From Pieris napi (taxonomy: Eukaryota; Arthropoda; Insecta; Lepidoptera; Pieridae): DNA of 64,000 bases. Location of the stretch: contig NC_062248.1 in NCBI RefSeq assembly GCF_905475465.1, forward strand, positions 9,734,001-9,798,000, read 5' to 3'. Positions 11,189 through 20,835 of the stretch are shown here, piece after piece. The notes under the pieces were generated by a model. That model worked only from the letters and a program-made list of their open reading frames with translations, made no database searches and was not told the DNA's origin. The position numbers and the translations under genes are program-made. Numbering within the stretch: position 1 is the stretch's first letter; the number at the start of each line of letters is the position of its first letter.

Positions 11189-11941
11189 TTATATTTTTTT
11201 AAAATGAAGTTTCACACACGATGTACCGTATTGAAATGGTACCGCATTTCCCGTGGTTGTTCTTATATCTATCTCAATAACATCAAATTCTCTTCTCATT
11301 ACCGGTAAATAATGTGGTGGTGAAAATATATGCATTTTATTTGAACCATATATGTATTTAGCAGGATCTAAGGGTATAATTCTCAATAGGGGTGTCATGA
11401 CATCACCAACAATTTGTGGTTCTATAATATCGCAATACACAAATAATTGTGATGGTAACCCCAAATGTAGATTAGCAGGGCGTTTACCGATATTATGATT
11501 TACTAAATTGGTATCTGGCTCAAATCCAAGTTGAAAGCTCAAATTAGGTGATAGAGATAGTGAAATTATTGATGGATCCTTTACTGCAACAGAGACAAAC
11601 TTTGACACGGTGTCCTGACGAAAACTAACTTTCTCTTTCGAATTTAAAGCAATAAGAATATTTTGTATATTATCATAGTTGGTGGCTGGTATATGGTTCT
11701 TATACATTAGTGTGGTCTCTTCATTATTGATGGTAGTTTTTTTACTTATGTATATGATATTTTCATGTTCTTGCACGGAGAACATAGTAGAGGGATATTG
11801 AAACTCAACTATACCTACCATCCATTCTCCTTCTAATGTAATGGCTTTAGGTAGTTTTGTAGAAAAATTTGATGTCATATTTCCCGGGAAATATTGTGTG
11901 GAACTATTGCTGAGTAAAGTTAAATAGAAACTTTCCTTCAT
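11189..11941 (-). CDS. Penton-like minor capsid protein
   Basis: 250 residues, ATG at 11941, which forms an ATGA overlap with the integrase stop. It opens with FYLTLLSNSS..YFPGNMTSNFSTKLP and GEWMVGIVEFQYP, the N-terminal pattern of the small single jelly-roll (penton) proteins of Polintons and adintoviruses as I remember them. The rest is beta-rich with no membrane segment. It probably occupies the capsid five-fold vertices beside MCP. Assignment rests on motif memory and position between integrase and the pVI/pX-like gene. Confidence 0.75.
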   Translation of the reverse strand: MKESFYLTLLSNSSTQYFPGNMTSNFSTKLPKAITLEGEWMVGIVEFQYPSTMFSVQEHENIIYISKKTTINNEETTLMYKNHIPATNYDNIQNILIALNSKEKVSFRQDTVSKFVSVAVKDPSIISLSLSPNLSFQLGFEPDTNLVNHNIGKRPANLHLGLPSQLFVYCDIIEPQIVGDVMTPLLRIIPLDPAKYIYGSNKMHIFSPPHYLPVMRREFDVIEIDIRTTTGNAVPFQYGTSCVKLHFKKI

Positions 11942-13029
11942 TGTAGATTTTTAATATTCGACAGTAAGACCCAAGAATTAAATTTGTTAGGATATCCTTT
12001 CCATTTAACTAATACTTCCTTTCTAATACCGCTTTTACGTGATCTGATGATTTTATCAATTTTATATTCGGAAGTGGGGGAAAAAGTTATTTTTTGTAAT
12101 TCTTTTTCATAAAAAGTTCCTGTTATTGATTCATTTTCTAAGTCGTTTAAAGTGTATACAACCCACGGGGAACGATCTATAATCGAAGTAATGATAAAAA
12201 TTTCATTACTCCAATTACTTTCATAACCTTTTTGAAAAACATGTTTGTATTTTGTAATTCTTACATAGTCACCAACGTTAAACTTAGGTACTTTGTTTAA
12301 ACTTGAAATATAAGTCTTTTCATCATAATATAAATTCCGCCAAACTTCCATAATGTTTTCCATTTTAACATCACATGGTCTCATCTTGATACTAGAGTGC
12401 ACACTGTGATTATAAGAACTAACCAAATCTTGTAAAATATCTATATAGCGATAAGTATTCTTATGTGTAAAATAACGCCACATTTTCATTTTCAATGTTC
12501 TCTGAAATCGTTCTACTATACTTGCCTTTATATCTGGATTATTTGTAGTGTAATAATTTATATTTTTACGTTTTAAATAAGTTTGGACATCCTTAGATAC
12601 AAATTCCGTACCCTTATCTGATTGAATATGTCTAGGAACAGTTTTAGCTTCAGCAAAGATGCTAGTAAAACACGTTTTTATTGTGCATGAATCCTTCTTT
12701 TTCATTGCTCTAACATAAGCATACTTACTAAAGGCGTCAATAACACACAAAATATATTTATATCCATCATTATATTCTATGTAAGTTCTTAAATCACTTA
12801 AATCAGCTTGCCACAATTCATTAATATTTGATAAAATATATTTATTACGTGGGAATTTTTTTATAACCGGTTTATGTAATGTATATGTTTCTTGAGACTG
12901 CAACCATTTTGAAACGTCACTTTTTGAGATTTTTCCATTCATTGCCTTTGTTAACTTATTGACACTGCTGTAACCAGCTGGATGTGAAATATCATAATAG
13001 ATGCGATGTAACTCTAATACGGGGTCCAT
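11938..13029 (-). CDS. rve-family integrase with C-terminal chromodomain
   Basis: 363 residues from the first ATG (13029); the frame is open to 13038 but only by a TTG. It is a retroviral-type integrase that would insert the linear element and make the 6-bp duplication. The catalytic triad is visible: Asp76 in QADLSDL, Asp138 in QSDKGTEF and Glu174 in ASIVERF, with exactly 35 residues between the last two (D,D35E). The C-terminus (about 318-363) is a chromodomain: EYKIDKII, VLVKWKGYP, FNSWV. That could direct insertion to particular chromatin. It overlaps the upstream gene by 16 bp and shares ATGA with the downstream penton gene. It is Polinton-type: no gag or reverse transcriptase is nearby. 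Confidence 0.95.
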   Translation of the reverse strand: MDPVLELHRIYYDISHPAGYSSVNKLTKAMNGKISKSDVSKWLQSQETYTLHKPVIKKFPRNKYILSNINELWQADLSDLRTYIEYNDGYKYILCVIDAFSKYAYVRAMKKKDSCTIKTCFTSIFAEAKTVPRHIQSDKGTEFVSKDVQTYLKRKNINYYTTNNPDIKASIVERFQRTLKMKMWRYFTHKNTYRYIDILQDLVSSYNHSVHSSIKMRPCDVKMENIMEVWRNLYYDEKTYISSLNKVPKFNVGDYVRITKYKHVFQKGYESNWSNEIFIITSIIDRSPWVVYTLNDLENESITGTFYEKELQKITFSPTSEYKIDKIIRSRKSGIRKEVLVKWKGYPNKFNSWVLLSNIKNLQ

Positions 13030-13781
13030 TTCTCCCAATCACTTTTGTTTCTCAATTTATTGATGTGTTTAGATTGTGTTGGAGTTGGGGAAACCTCAGT
13101 TTGTGATTCTTGAATCAATGTTTTATCTTTACTATTAAGGTCAGATATATATTTGATTCTTTTCAGATTACCAATGTATGTTAGCGGTGTATTTATATCA
13201 TTTAAAAACTTGGCGAATATTTCCCAACCGATTGGATCAGATCTCTTCGAGGGTCGTAAGATGTCATTCACTAAATCTATAATATTACTCCCTGGTATTT
13301 CTTGTCCACTAATGAAAACTGTTCCATTTTTATTCCATTGCAATTGATCTGTTTTATTTACTATTGTATCCATCAATAATTCACCCCTCCTCATATAAGT
13401 TTTAGGAATTAATTTTAATATTTCTTTTGGTTGTAACCCATATGCGATGTCTTCACCCGTTGGGAGTTGTTTAACATTTAGCATTTTTTCATTTTCACTA
13501 GTAGTTATATTATTGATGTTCCGGTTTTCATTAGTATTATCATTTATTACCTTTTCAGTTATTGTTATTTCTTGAGGTTGACGTTCTTCCATGGAGTAAT
13601 GTAAGTATCTTTGTAAAATTTGTAGATAAAGCGCCCATTTTTCGCGATCATCCAATTTACTTGATATAATTTTTTCCATTTCTAAATCCAATCTACTTTG
13701 CGGTGTTGCTTTATTTTCATTCTGATGTTTAAGTTTATCAATAAAGTCTTGCTCAACAAGAAGCATTTTTTTTGTGTTCAT
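13014..13781 (-). CDS. Conserved Polinton protein of unknown function (255 aa)
   Basis: 255 residues, ATG at 13781 inside an ATGA overlap with the upstream 111-residue gene; its stop lies 16 bp inside the integrase. The N-terminal half is charged, with helical stretches (SKLDDREKWALYLQILQRYL). The middle carries a compact conserved-looking segment around IPGSNIIDLVNDIL and DPIGWEIFAKFLNDI (about 164-201). The C-terminus is low-complexity and basic. I recall similar proteins beside integrase in other animal Polintons but know of no tested function. No enzyme motif or membrane segment is visible. Confidence 0.85.
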   Translation of the reverse strand: MNTKKMLLVEQDFIDKLKHQNENKATPQSRLDLEMEKIISSKLDDREKWALYLQILQRYLHYSMEERQPQEITITEKVINDNTNENRNINNITTSENEKMLNVKQLPTGEDIAYGLQPKEILKLIPKTYMRRGELLMDTIVNKTDQLQWNKNGTVFISGQEIPGSNIIDLVNDILRPSKRSDPIGWEIFAKFLNDINTPLTYIGNLKRIKYISDLNSKDKTLIQESQTEVSPTPTQSKHINKLRNKSDWEKWTPY

Positions 13782-14113
13782 TGTGATTTATTAAAACAAC
13801 TTACAAGGGTACTTAGAATTGTACCCAAAATTATGGGAAGAAAGGACCCTCCTTTTTGTATTAATATATTTTTCCTGTATTCAAAACTTTTTCCTTTACT
13901 GATCAGATTACGTAAGAGATTTTTAATTTTTTTTAATTTTGTTTTTGTATTCTCTTTTAAAGGTACTTTTCCTTGTAAAACATTGTGAATACATTCACAT
14001 ATACAGTTAATTTCTTGATTATTACAAGACTTCAGTAATATCCTACGATGTTTGGGTTTTAATTTATGTAAAGCTGATAACAATTCCTTATGCGTTGTTA
14101 TTCGTTGATACAT
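13778..14113 (-). CDS. Small basic Polinton protein with hydrophobic tail (111 aa)
   Basis: 111 residues, ATG at 14113. The first 85 residues are Lys/Arg/Leu-rich and helical (HKELLSALHKLKPKHRRILL, then KLKKIKNLLRNLI). The last 24 hold a Gly-flanked hydrophobic segment, GGSFLPIILGTILSTLV. This layout recurs in animal Polintons and suggests a DNA-binding or membrane-associated virion component, but its function is unknown. It starts 14 bp after the ATPase stop and ends in an ATGA overlap with the next gene. Confidence 0.8.
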   Translation of the reverse strand: MYQRITTHKELLSALHKLKPKHRRILLKSCNNQEINCICECIHNVLQGKVPLKENTKTKLKKIKNLLRNLISKGKSFEYRKNILIQKGGSFLPIILGTILSTLVSCFNKSQ

Positions 14114-14127
14114 GGTTCATTACTGAC

Positions 14128-14772
14128 TTAGAGTGGCTGATTACAAAGATACTTATACCTTTTCATAGGAACATATATTGTACAAAAATTACTAGATTCA
14201 AATATTTTAGATTTTATGCGGCGAGCATCATCAGTGTTTTGTTTCAAATCAATCATTAAATAACCATGAGCTTCTTTAGTAGCATCGGTATATGAATCTT
14301 CAATAAACTTCGTGTCTTCCGGTGAAACTTGTCTAGCTAGAAATCGTATTTGAGTTTTGTCACGGGGATTTTTAAAATAAATAATATAACTTGAATTAAG
14401 TGAAATGTCGCGCTGTCCTCTTCCTTGATGAAATAAGTTTTGGGTTATGTAAAAAACACTCAAATTTCTATGGTGACTACCTTTTGTAAATATATCAACA
14501 ACTCGACCATCAGATTCCCTCATTAAGTCATCTATTATAATCAAATGTGGATTTTTACCATCAAACATATGCAATTCCGGTAGTCCTTGGTGGTAATTTA
14601 CTCCAGGTATATTATATAGCGGCTGCATTTCATCATAACACCATGTTATTTCTAAAAAAATCTCATTACATATACTTCTTTTATGCTTAATGAAATTTGC
14701 AACAAAGTTAGATTTTCCACACCCACTAGGTCCTGCTACGATGGCAGCAAAGGGATGAATAAAATGAATCAT
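14128..14772 (-). CDS. FtsK/HerA-type genome-packaging ATPase (A32-like)
   Basis: About 214 residues from the first ATG at 14772. The frame is open to 14835, but that codon is TTG, and family members usually begin close to the HPF..IVAGPSGCGKS stretch. Walker A GPSGCGKS is at about residues 14-21, Walker B LIIIDD at about 77-82, and a downstream ITQN is in the sensor position. It would pump DNA into the preformed capsid, the hallmark shared by Polintons, virophages and A32-type viruses. A TATAAATA box lies at 14838-14845. An extra spliced 5' exon cannot be excluded. Confidence 0.92.
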   Translation of the reverse strand: MIHFIHPFAAIVAGPSGCGKSNFVANFIKHKRSICNEIFLEITWCYDEMQPLYNIPGVNYHQGLPELHMFDGKNPHLIIIDDLMRESDGRVVDIFTKGSHHRNLSVFYITQNLFHQGRGQRDISLNSSYIIYFKNPRDKTQIRFLARQVSPEDTKFIEDSYTDATKEAHGYLMIDLKQNTDDARRIKSKIFESSNFCTIYVPMKRYKYLCNQPL

Positions 14773-14837
14773 TATTTTTTGACTTCTGTCTTCTTCAGGG
14801 AAAGGAATAAAACTAAGTTGATATTTTAAAAACAATT

Positions 14838-14845
14838 TATTTATA
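14838..14845 (-). promoter_or_regulatory. TATA box (TATAAATA) of the ATPase/structural cluster
   Basis: TATAAATA on the minus strand, 66 bp upstream of the ATPase ATG at 14772, in the short gap after the polymerase poly(A) signal. The tightly packed structural genes downstream show no clear TATA of their own, so this may drive several of them. Confidence 0.5.
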
Positions 14846-14927
14846 TGAAATATACAAAAAATGTAAGTGTTATATCACAATATTAATGTACAGTACACGT
14901 TTATACATTATACATGTACAAAACAAA

Positions 14928-14933
14928 TTTATT
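14928..14933 (-). terminator. Poly(A) signal AATAAA of the DNA polymerase gene
   Basis: AATAAA on the minus strand 42 bp after the polymerase stop, before the ATPase TATA box. Confidence 0.6.
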
Positions 14934-14974
14934 TTACATAAAAATTTACAATTTGTTATATTTACAATACTTAA

Positions 14975-17900
14975 TTACATACTATTGATTTGGTAATGAC
15001 CTATAGGTAACGTATCGATTTTGTTTGGTAAAATGTACCGCTTTGTGTCATTAAAAGATAAACACACCTTATTTATTTCCTGTGTAAAAATTGTATGTTT
15101 TAATGATCTAAACCGATACATTTTACAATGCTGTACGTTTTTATTAAACAAACATGACTTATAATTATCCAACGTTAATTTTTGAGTGACACATTTGTTA
15201 ACACCCTTCGCCTTAGTAATAATTTTATCATCTACCTGTAATGCATACATTTTTGATCGCAAACCCACAAATTCTGTAAAGATTTTACCACAATTTTCAT
15301 CTTTGAAATAACCTAATTTTTTCTTATTTACTTGAGGAAAATTAAAAACATTGTTTGGATTATAATCTGATGTATCGAAATGTGTACAAATGTCTGGCTT
15401 TATATCATTATAAAAGTTACTAGTAAATATTTGATAAATGAGACTGTCAGTATCTGTATACAGTAGTTTCAGATTTGAAGTAAATTTCTCTTTCATGTAA
15501 TTATAGTGGAAATCATACATCAGCGTTTTAGATATATCTAATATACAAAATCCGAGATAAATAGGTTTATTATAAATTAATTTCATTTTGTTTAATTGAA
15601 TTGCAACAAGACTATCAGAAAATATTGAAACACTGTGAAAATGTGGTTGAGCAATTAGATCCCCAGCCCCCAATACTTTGCCCCTATTTTCCCAGTGGGT
15701 TAACAGTTTAACGTTAACTCGTTTCTCAATATTTTCCATAGTCTTACCAAAAACTGCGTTGTTCATGAGTTTATAGAAATCTTTCTCAAAATCAGAATTA
15801 GCTCGAGTTCTTAATTGTGTATTAAGGTCTATATAGTTCTTTAACCATGGACTCTGCTTAAATTTTAATATTCTATAAACTTTTAATAATTTTAAACCCA
15901 TTTTCAAACATTGAATTAAATTTCGATAATGAATAATATATTTGGATTTATTATTTAAGTTTGGAATCAATCTAATTTCCTTAGCGTCCCCAACTGGTAT
16001 ATTTTCTGGACAAAGAGGTAAATCTGAATGTTTATCATGTAAATCCACCGGATACTCCAGATCTACTTCTAAGATAAAACCTATATCTGATGAACAACTA
16101 ACATTAAAATCTGTATCAGCACTAACCCACTCAAAACCACCTGTAGGTAGATATTGTGACATTGCCCAACCATATAGATTATTGGCATCGAAATACATTA
16201 AGAATGACTCTTTATCTTTCGCATTATAGTCAGACATGTAAACATTATTTGCTTTTGCATAGCGAGTGCTACATTGCGAAACACCACCACGAATTCCTGA
16301 TTTAATAAAAGCAATCATATCTATATCAGAAAGTAATTCAATCTCTGTTTTAGTATGTTTTAACATAGCATCCCAACTTAATCCAGGTGCTGTGTAGTAA
16401 TGAGCCGGGTCTAAATCGTACGTTTTAATGCAAACACGCCTAAAATTTTCAAAAATATCTGCTAACAATAAAACATCAGTTTTTAAATAAAGATTTGAAT
16501 AATCCAACATATTTTTACAATTGAAATGATTCCAAACATCTTTGGCATGGTTGTAATCTTCATTAGAAATAATGGAATCTGTGAGACTACTGTAAAAGTG
16601 TGGAAGATCTGGAAGTTGATTGTAGTTTAATGTATCAAAATCTTTAATAAATTCATATGGAAATACACCTTTTTTAGTCAGCCGTTTAAAGTCTTCTGAA
16701 TTGGGAAAGCATTTTGATAATTCATTAAAATTATTTTTTGTTAAATTTTTTGCTAAAGTATCTAAGCTACTGGGTAAAAATTTTAGGGAATCCACAAAAC
16801 GTAAAGTTACATTACTGTTATTGATTTTAAGAACCTTTGAAAATGATATGTATTTTTCTTTGTTTTGTGGGAGAACTTCTACCTGACCTTCATCAAAGTT
16901 TAAGGCATGTACGATAAAATGTGCATCATAATGGCTTAAATTGTGCAAGAAGACTGGTATAGTGTAAGGTACTCTAAATTTTTCTGAACAAACTTTATGT
17001 ATGACCCCAACAAATTCCCCAGTAAACCAATCGTGGTAAATCATTGAATTCCCACACAAAATTTTATTACAAATATAACAATGAATAGATTTGCTAACTA
17101 TATCTTGCTGAATTGGTGATATTTTATTAGCAACTTTTTGGAAACCAATTTTTTTAACAATTGTTGTCAAATTATCTTTCAGGGTTTCCATCAATTTTAA
17201 AGCACAGTTTTCACCAGTATATGTTACATATTTAGACAATTTATCATCGTATGAGCATTTAATGTAGTATCCAAAACTATACACATTATGTTTTTGTACA
17301 TTTATTGTATGTGATTTTAAAGGATCGTTTGAACATGATGCTAAGGGACTTAAAAAAGCCTCAAAATCCGCATATATAACAAAAGGTAACATCAATTTAC
17401 GTTGAAATTTATCAAAACTTAATTTATTTTCAGATACAATATCGCCCCACCAATTTTTTTTATTTTTATCTACGCTTGGTATTTGTGTACAAATATGTCT
17501 GCAATCATTTTTTTGATGGTTATTTAAACGTTCAGATGTTGAAAAATATTGTAAACAAAAGTCACATAGATATATAGCTTCCTTGGATTTCGAAACTTGA
17601 CTACTTATTAATCGTGACATATTTTTTATATAACAATAATGACCGATTTTACCCTGTGTCAAATATAGTAAATTTATATGAGTCTGCATTTTATTCTTTG
17701 TAAAATACAATGGCCCAACAATACAATGCTTTTTTCTTTGTTCATTATATTCTAACCCAAAAACATTAATGCTTATATTATTAAGACTTTCAATTTTGTG
17801 TATATCCTTTAATTTGACTGGAAATTTAATATTACCGAACTTTAATTTATGACTGTATTTGGTGTATGATGATACTCTATCCGAATTTTTATGAATTGGA

Positions 17901-18960
17901 AATAAAGCAGATAACAGTGCCCACTTAAAACAGGCGTCATCAGTGTTTTTAACATTTATCACAGCTTTTTTTATTTTTATATCATGTGGTAACTCAATAA
18001 AGGATTTTCCTCTTAAAGGGTTAAATTGATTTAAATTCATATCCAAATGTAATATTTTTTTCAGACTCCACCCACTATCCTTTCTCTCGAATGAATTTAT
18101 ATAGTTTATTAGAGATTTCGTGAGAGTTGTATAAAATATATTTAAATCATCACCAATACAAACAATAAAATTCATTGATTGGAAATCAAAAGTGTTGTTA
18201 ATGTTTTTTGTCTCCTGAACAAAGTCACCATATAAAATGAAATTTATTTTTAAAATTGTATGATCTTCTATAGATTTATTTATTATTGTAAATATTGTAT
18301 CTTTGACAGATGCAAGAAATAACTCTGGTGTCTCAAACTGTAAATCATTTTGATTTTCTGAAGTTACTCTATAGGTTATTATTCTATTACCGAACGCAGT
18401 CTCAATTATCTTAACATTGGGTTTTATTGAATGTTGTTTTTTATTTACATTATTTTTATGTGCATTGCTCCTTAGATGATTAGCGAAATATTTTTTGGAA
18501 ACATTTCTATTACAAATACAGCAAAATTTCATGTTAAAATTAATACCTTCATTCGATGTTGATTGCTCTTGTGAAGACCGTGAAACATCCATGTTCGATC
18601 CAGATTTTATTCTTTTGATGTCAGCAGAGTTAATATCAACAGCTGCTTTCCTTTTAGTTCCACGACCCATTTGATCAACCCTGTCGAATAAAATTTTATT
18701 ATATTTAACTGTTAGAAATGCGAATAGAGAAATAAAAAAATAAATTAAATATATATAGAAAATATGATTATTAAATATACTCACAGTTTCCCATCGAATT
18801 CATCACATAGCACCATCATTCTTTGATCATAAAATGGGTGATTTAAATCATTTCTTTCTATTTCATCACAAACGTTGAAAAGTTCAATTGTATCAATGGA
18901 TAAGCTTTCAAATTCATGATCCATTTCATCAAAAAAAACACTAACACATTCTTGAGACAT
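14975..18960 (-). CDS. Protein-primed family B DNA polymerase, two exons
   Basis: Copies the element by protein priming. Proposed model: exon 1 18785-18960 (ATG at 18960, 58 codons plus 2 nt), a 104-bp intron with GTGAGT donor and ACAG acceptor (18681-18784), and exon 2 14975-18680; total 1,293 residues. Exonuclease: Asp497/Glu499 (YADFEAFL) and Asp644 (HYDAHF). Polymerase: motif A Asp890 (FDANNLYG), motif B NNAVFGK near 1034, motif C Asp1135/Asp1137 (YTDTDS). The N-terminal part has C2H2-like fingers near 110 and 430, a CYIC near 595, and a CFKWALL (about 308)...HYCYIKN (about 411) domain typical of Polinton polymerases. TATAAATA lies at 19071-19078 and AATAAA at 14928-14933. The open frame continues to 18784 only because the intron is readable. 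Confidence 0.93.
18681..18784 (-). other. Intron in the DNA polymerase gene (104 bp)
   Basis: GTGAGTATAT donor after an AAACT exon end; acceptor ATTCGACAG. Removal joins exon 1 and the main frame in phase (176 + 3,706 nt, divisible by 3). It contains no stop in the downstream frame, so retention would give a protein starting inside the intron. Confidence 0.8.
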
Positions 18961-19070
18961 TGTATATATGTATTCGTTTCACAACTGTTTCTTGTCTCAC
19001 ACTTTTAACCTTAATGCGCAAAGGTCTTCAACAAAAAGCACAATGATTGACTTTGTACAATGCAACATAG

Positions 19071-19078
19071 TATTTATA
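19071..19078 (-). promoter_or_regulatory. TATA box (TATAAATA) of the DNA polymerase gene
   Basis: TATAAATA on the minus strand about 111 bp upstream of the ATG at 18960. The same octamer precedes the ATPase and protease genes. Confidence 0.6.
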
Positions 19079-19156
19079 CTAGTGGAAAACTGAAACATTA
19101 CTTAATTATATAAACATATGGTATTAAAATCTGAAGCATGAAGAAACTAAATGAAA

Positions 19157-19721
19157 CTAATTTTTAAAACTGTAACGTTTTACACTATCTTCCTCGGATA
19201 TCCCCTTTGTTATGTTGTATACAATATCCTTTATCTGAACATCAATGTTGGAATCGTTTTTCATATAATATTTAACACGAATATCTGCATTTTTCCAATG
19301 TTGTGCCACTGGGATTTCTTTCAACTTTTTTAAACTATATAATTCCATTTTCACAAGTATGTCAGCGTCCATTCCATCATCTTTATCAGTCGATATATAT
19401 GAAATGCTTCCCTCCTTCCCTGCACGGCCAACACTTGAAGAAAGTTTAGTTTTTTTCTTCTTCCGGTCAGGTTCTTGAAGAAAAAAGTCATCTAAACGAT
19501 TGGTCTTCTTATTTTTATTTTCTGTTATGTTTAAAACCTCTTCTTCATCATCAGATAAATTATAATAATTATATGGTCTGAAACATTTATCCACATCTTT
19601 CAGGTTGTATGAAGACTGAAATATAACATAAACAAATCAAAATGCGTTTCAAAAAATAAATAGGAATTATTAAAGAATTTACTGAAACCAAATTTATAAA
19701 ATTTAAATAACTTACCTCCAT
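19157..19721 (-). CDS. Small acidic/basic Polinton protein of unknown function, spliced
   Basis: Proposed 154-residue protein: exon 1 19716-19721 (only ATG GAG), a 100-bp intron (19616-19715; GTAAGT donor, TATATTTCAG acceptor) and exon 2 19157-19615. Without splicing the frame would open only with GTG at 19594. The protein has an acidic stretch (LSDDEEEVL), a basic stretch (DRKKKKTK, nuclear-localisation-like) and a helical C-terminus; I recognise no domain. A TATATAAC box lies near 19804-19812. Position upstream of the polymerase suggests an early or replication role, possibly regulator or terminal-protein related, but nothing in the sequence proves that. Confidence 0.72.
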
Positions 19722-19920
19722 TGTTGTTTATTATTTCAAACTTTCAACCACTTCACTTTTGTCGAACTTAGAGCACAATACTAAATCTTTCTACAAGTAT
19801 CGGGTTATATAGACTGGTAATGGATATCATTATCTAGTTACGATATTCAACTCGACTGCATGTTTGAACAAGTATCCATACCTATCAGTAAAATGTGGAT
19901 AAGAAATACAAAGGGCACTC

Positions 19921-20125
19921 TAAATACCCTTTGCAATCTTAATAGTCATTGCATTTTTAAAATATTTTTGAAATAGATAATAACAGAAATGTGTGTATCT
20001 AGTAGTTTATCAACCACATATACGTATAATTATTATAATATTAAGAACAATAAAATATATTTACGAATATGAAAATATAAACGAATAACCTTATCAGGTT
20101 TTTATTAACCTTCATTACTTTTGAA
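19921..20125 (+). pseudogene. Decayed older copy of MCP 3' end plus 3' UTR
   Basis: Compared with 20530-20702, this stretch shows the same order of blocks: a GAAATAGATAA..AACAGAAATGT block (end of MCP), TAGTAGTT, then ATTAAGAA.AATAAAATATA, CGAATATGA and TTTTTATT.ACCTTCATTACTTTT. Indels and in-frame stops disrupt the coding part. It is in direct orientation to, and directly abuts, the new TIR edge, so the right end has been copied from the capsid/protease end at least twice. Alignment by eye; the 5' limit is uncertain. Confidence 0.75.
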
Positions 20126-20130
20126 GTATA

Positions 20131-20609
20131 TTTTAGGACAGGTTCCTAAGAGATGTATTATAGGTTTTGTGAATAATACAGCATTCAACGGTAGTTATGT
20201 TAAAAATCCTTTCAACTTTGAAAATTTTGGTATTTGCTCATTTAGCCTATATATAGATGGTCAACAGATACCTTCAAAATCGTTACAACCATCATTTCCA
20301 AACGATGTATTTACTAGCGCATACCACACCCTGTACTCAGGCACCGGTATACATTTTCTTAACGAAGGTAATGGAATATCGAGGGAACAATATTCAAATG
20401 GATACTGTTTACTAGCTTTTGATTTAACACCTGACTTGTCGGCTAACTCTAATGTGCATTGGAATCTTGTACGCCATGGTAGTGTAAGAATGGAAGTAAG
20501 ATTCGAGAGCGCATTGACTGAAACAATTAACTGTGTAGTTTACGCAGAGTTTTCAAATATTATAGAAATAGATAAGAACAGAAATGTATGTGTGGATTAT
20601 AGTAGTTAA
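20131..20609 (+). pseudogene. Truncated copy of the MCP gene (last 158 codons) in the right TIR
   Basis: Reads in frame from LGQVPKRC (MCP residue 280) to the normal MCP stop, with translation identical to the left gene. It lacks codons 1-279, and the upstream frame opens only with a TTG outside the repeat, so no proper start exists. It is a by-product of TIR extension into the capsid gene. Because it is identical to the functional copy it could serve as a repair donor. Confidence 0.93.
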
Positions 20610-20759
20610 GCAATCACTTATGTAATTATTATGATATTAAGAATAATAAAATATAATGTAATCGAATATGACATGGTTTTTATTTACCTTCATTACTTTT
20701 TTTACAAAGAGACTCATTACTTACGTTGAGATCATATTATGTGTGTTTAAATACATTGG

Positions 20760-20767
20760 TATAAATA
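20760..20767 (+). promoter_or_regulatory. TATA box (TATAAATA) of right protease
   Basis: Mirror copy of the left protease TATA box, 69 bp upstream of the ATG at 20836. Confidence 0.6.
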
Positions 20768-20835
20768 TGAATTGATAGTAATAAATGTAGTCAGTAAAAG
20801 AGTGAAAGAGTAGGGGAGTAAACGCGTATTAAAGT

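Noticed and set aside
11938..13029. LTR retrotransposon, because of the integrase
   Set aside because: No gag, reverse transcriptase or LTR nearby; integrase lies in a Polinton gene set with a 6-bp duplication.
20121..20609. 162-residue open frame as a separate gene
   Set aside because: It begins with a TTG outside the repeat; from the fifth residue on it is the MCP tail. Treated as a truncated copy.
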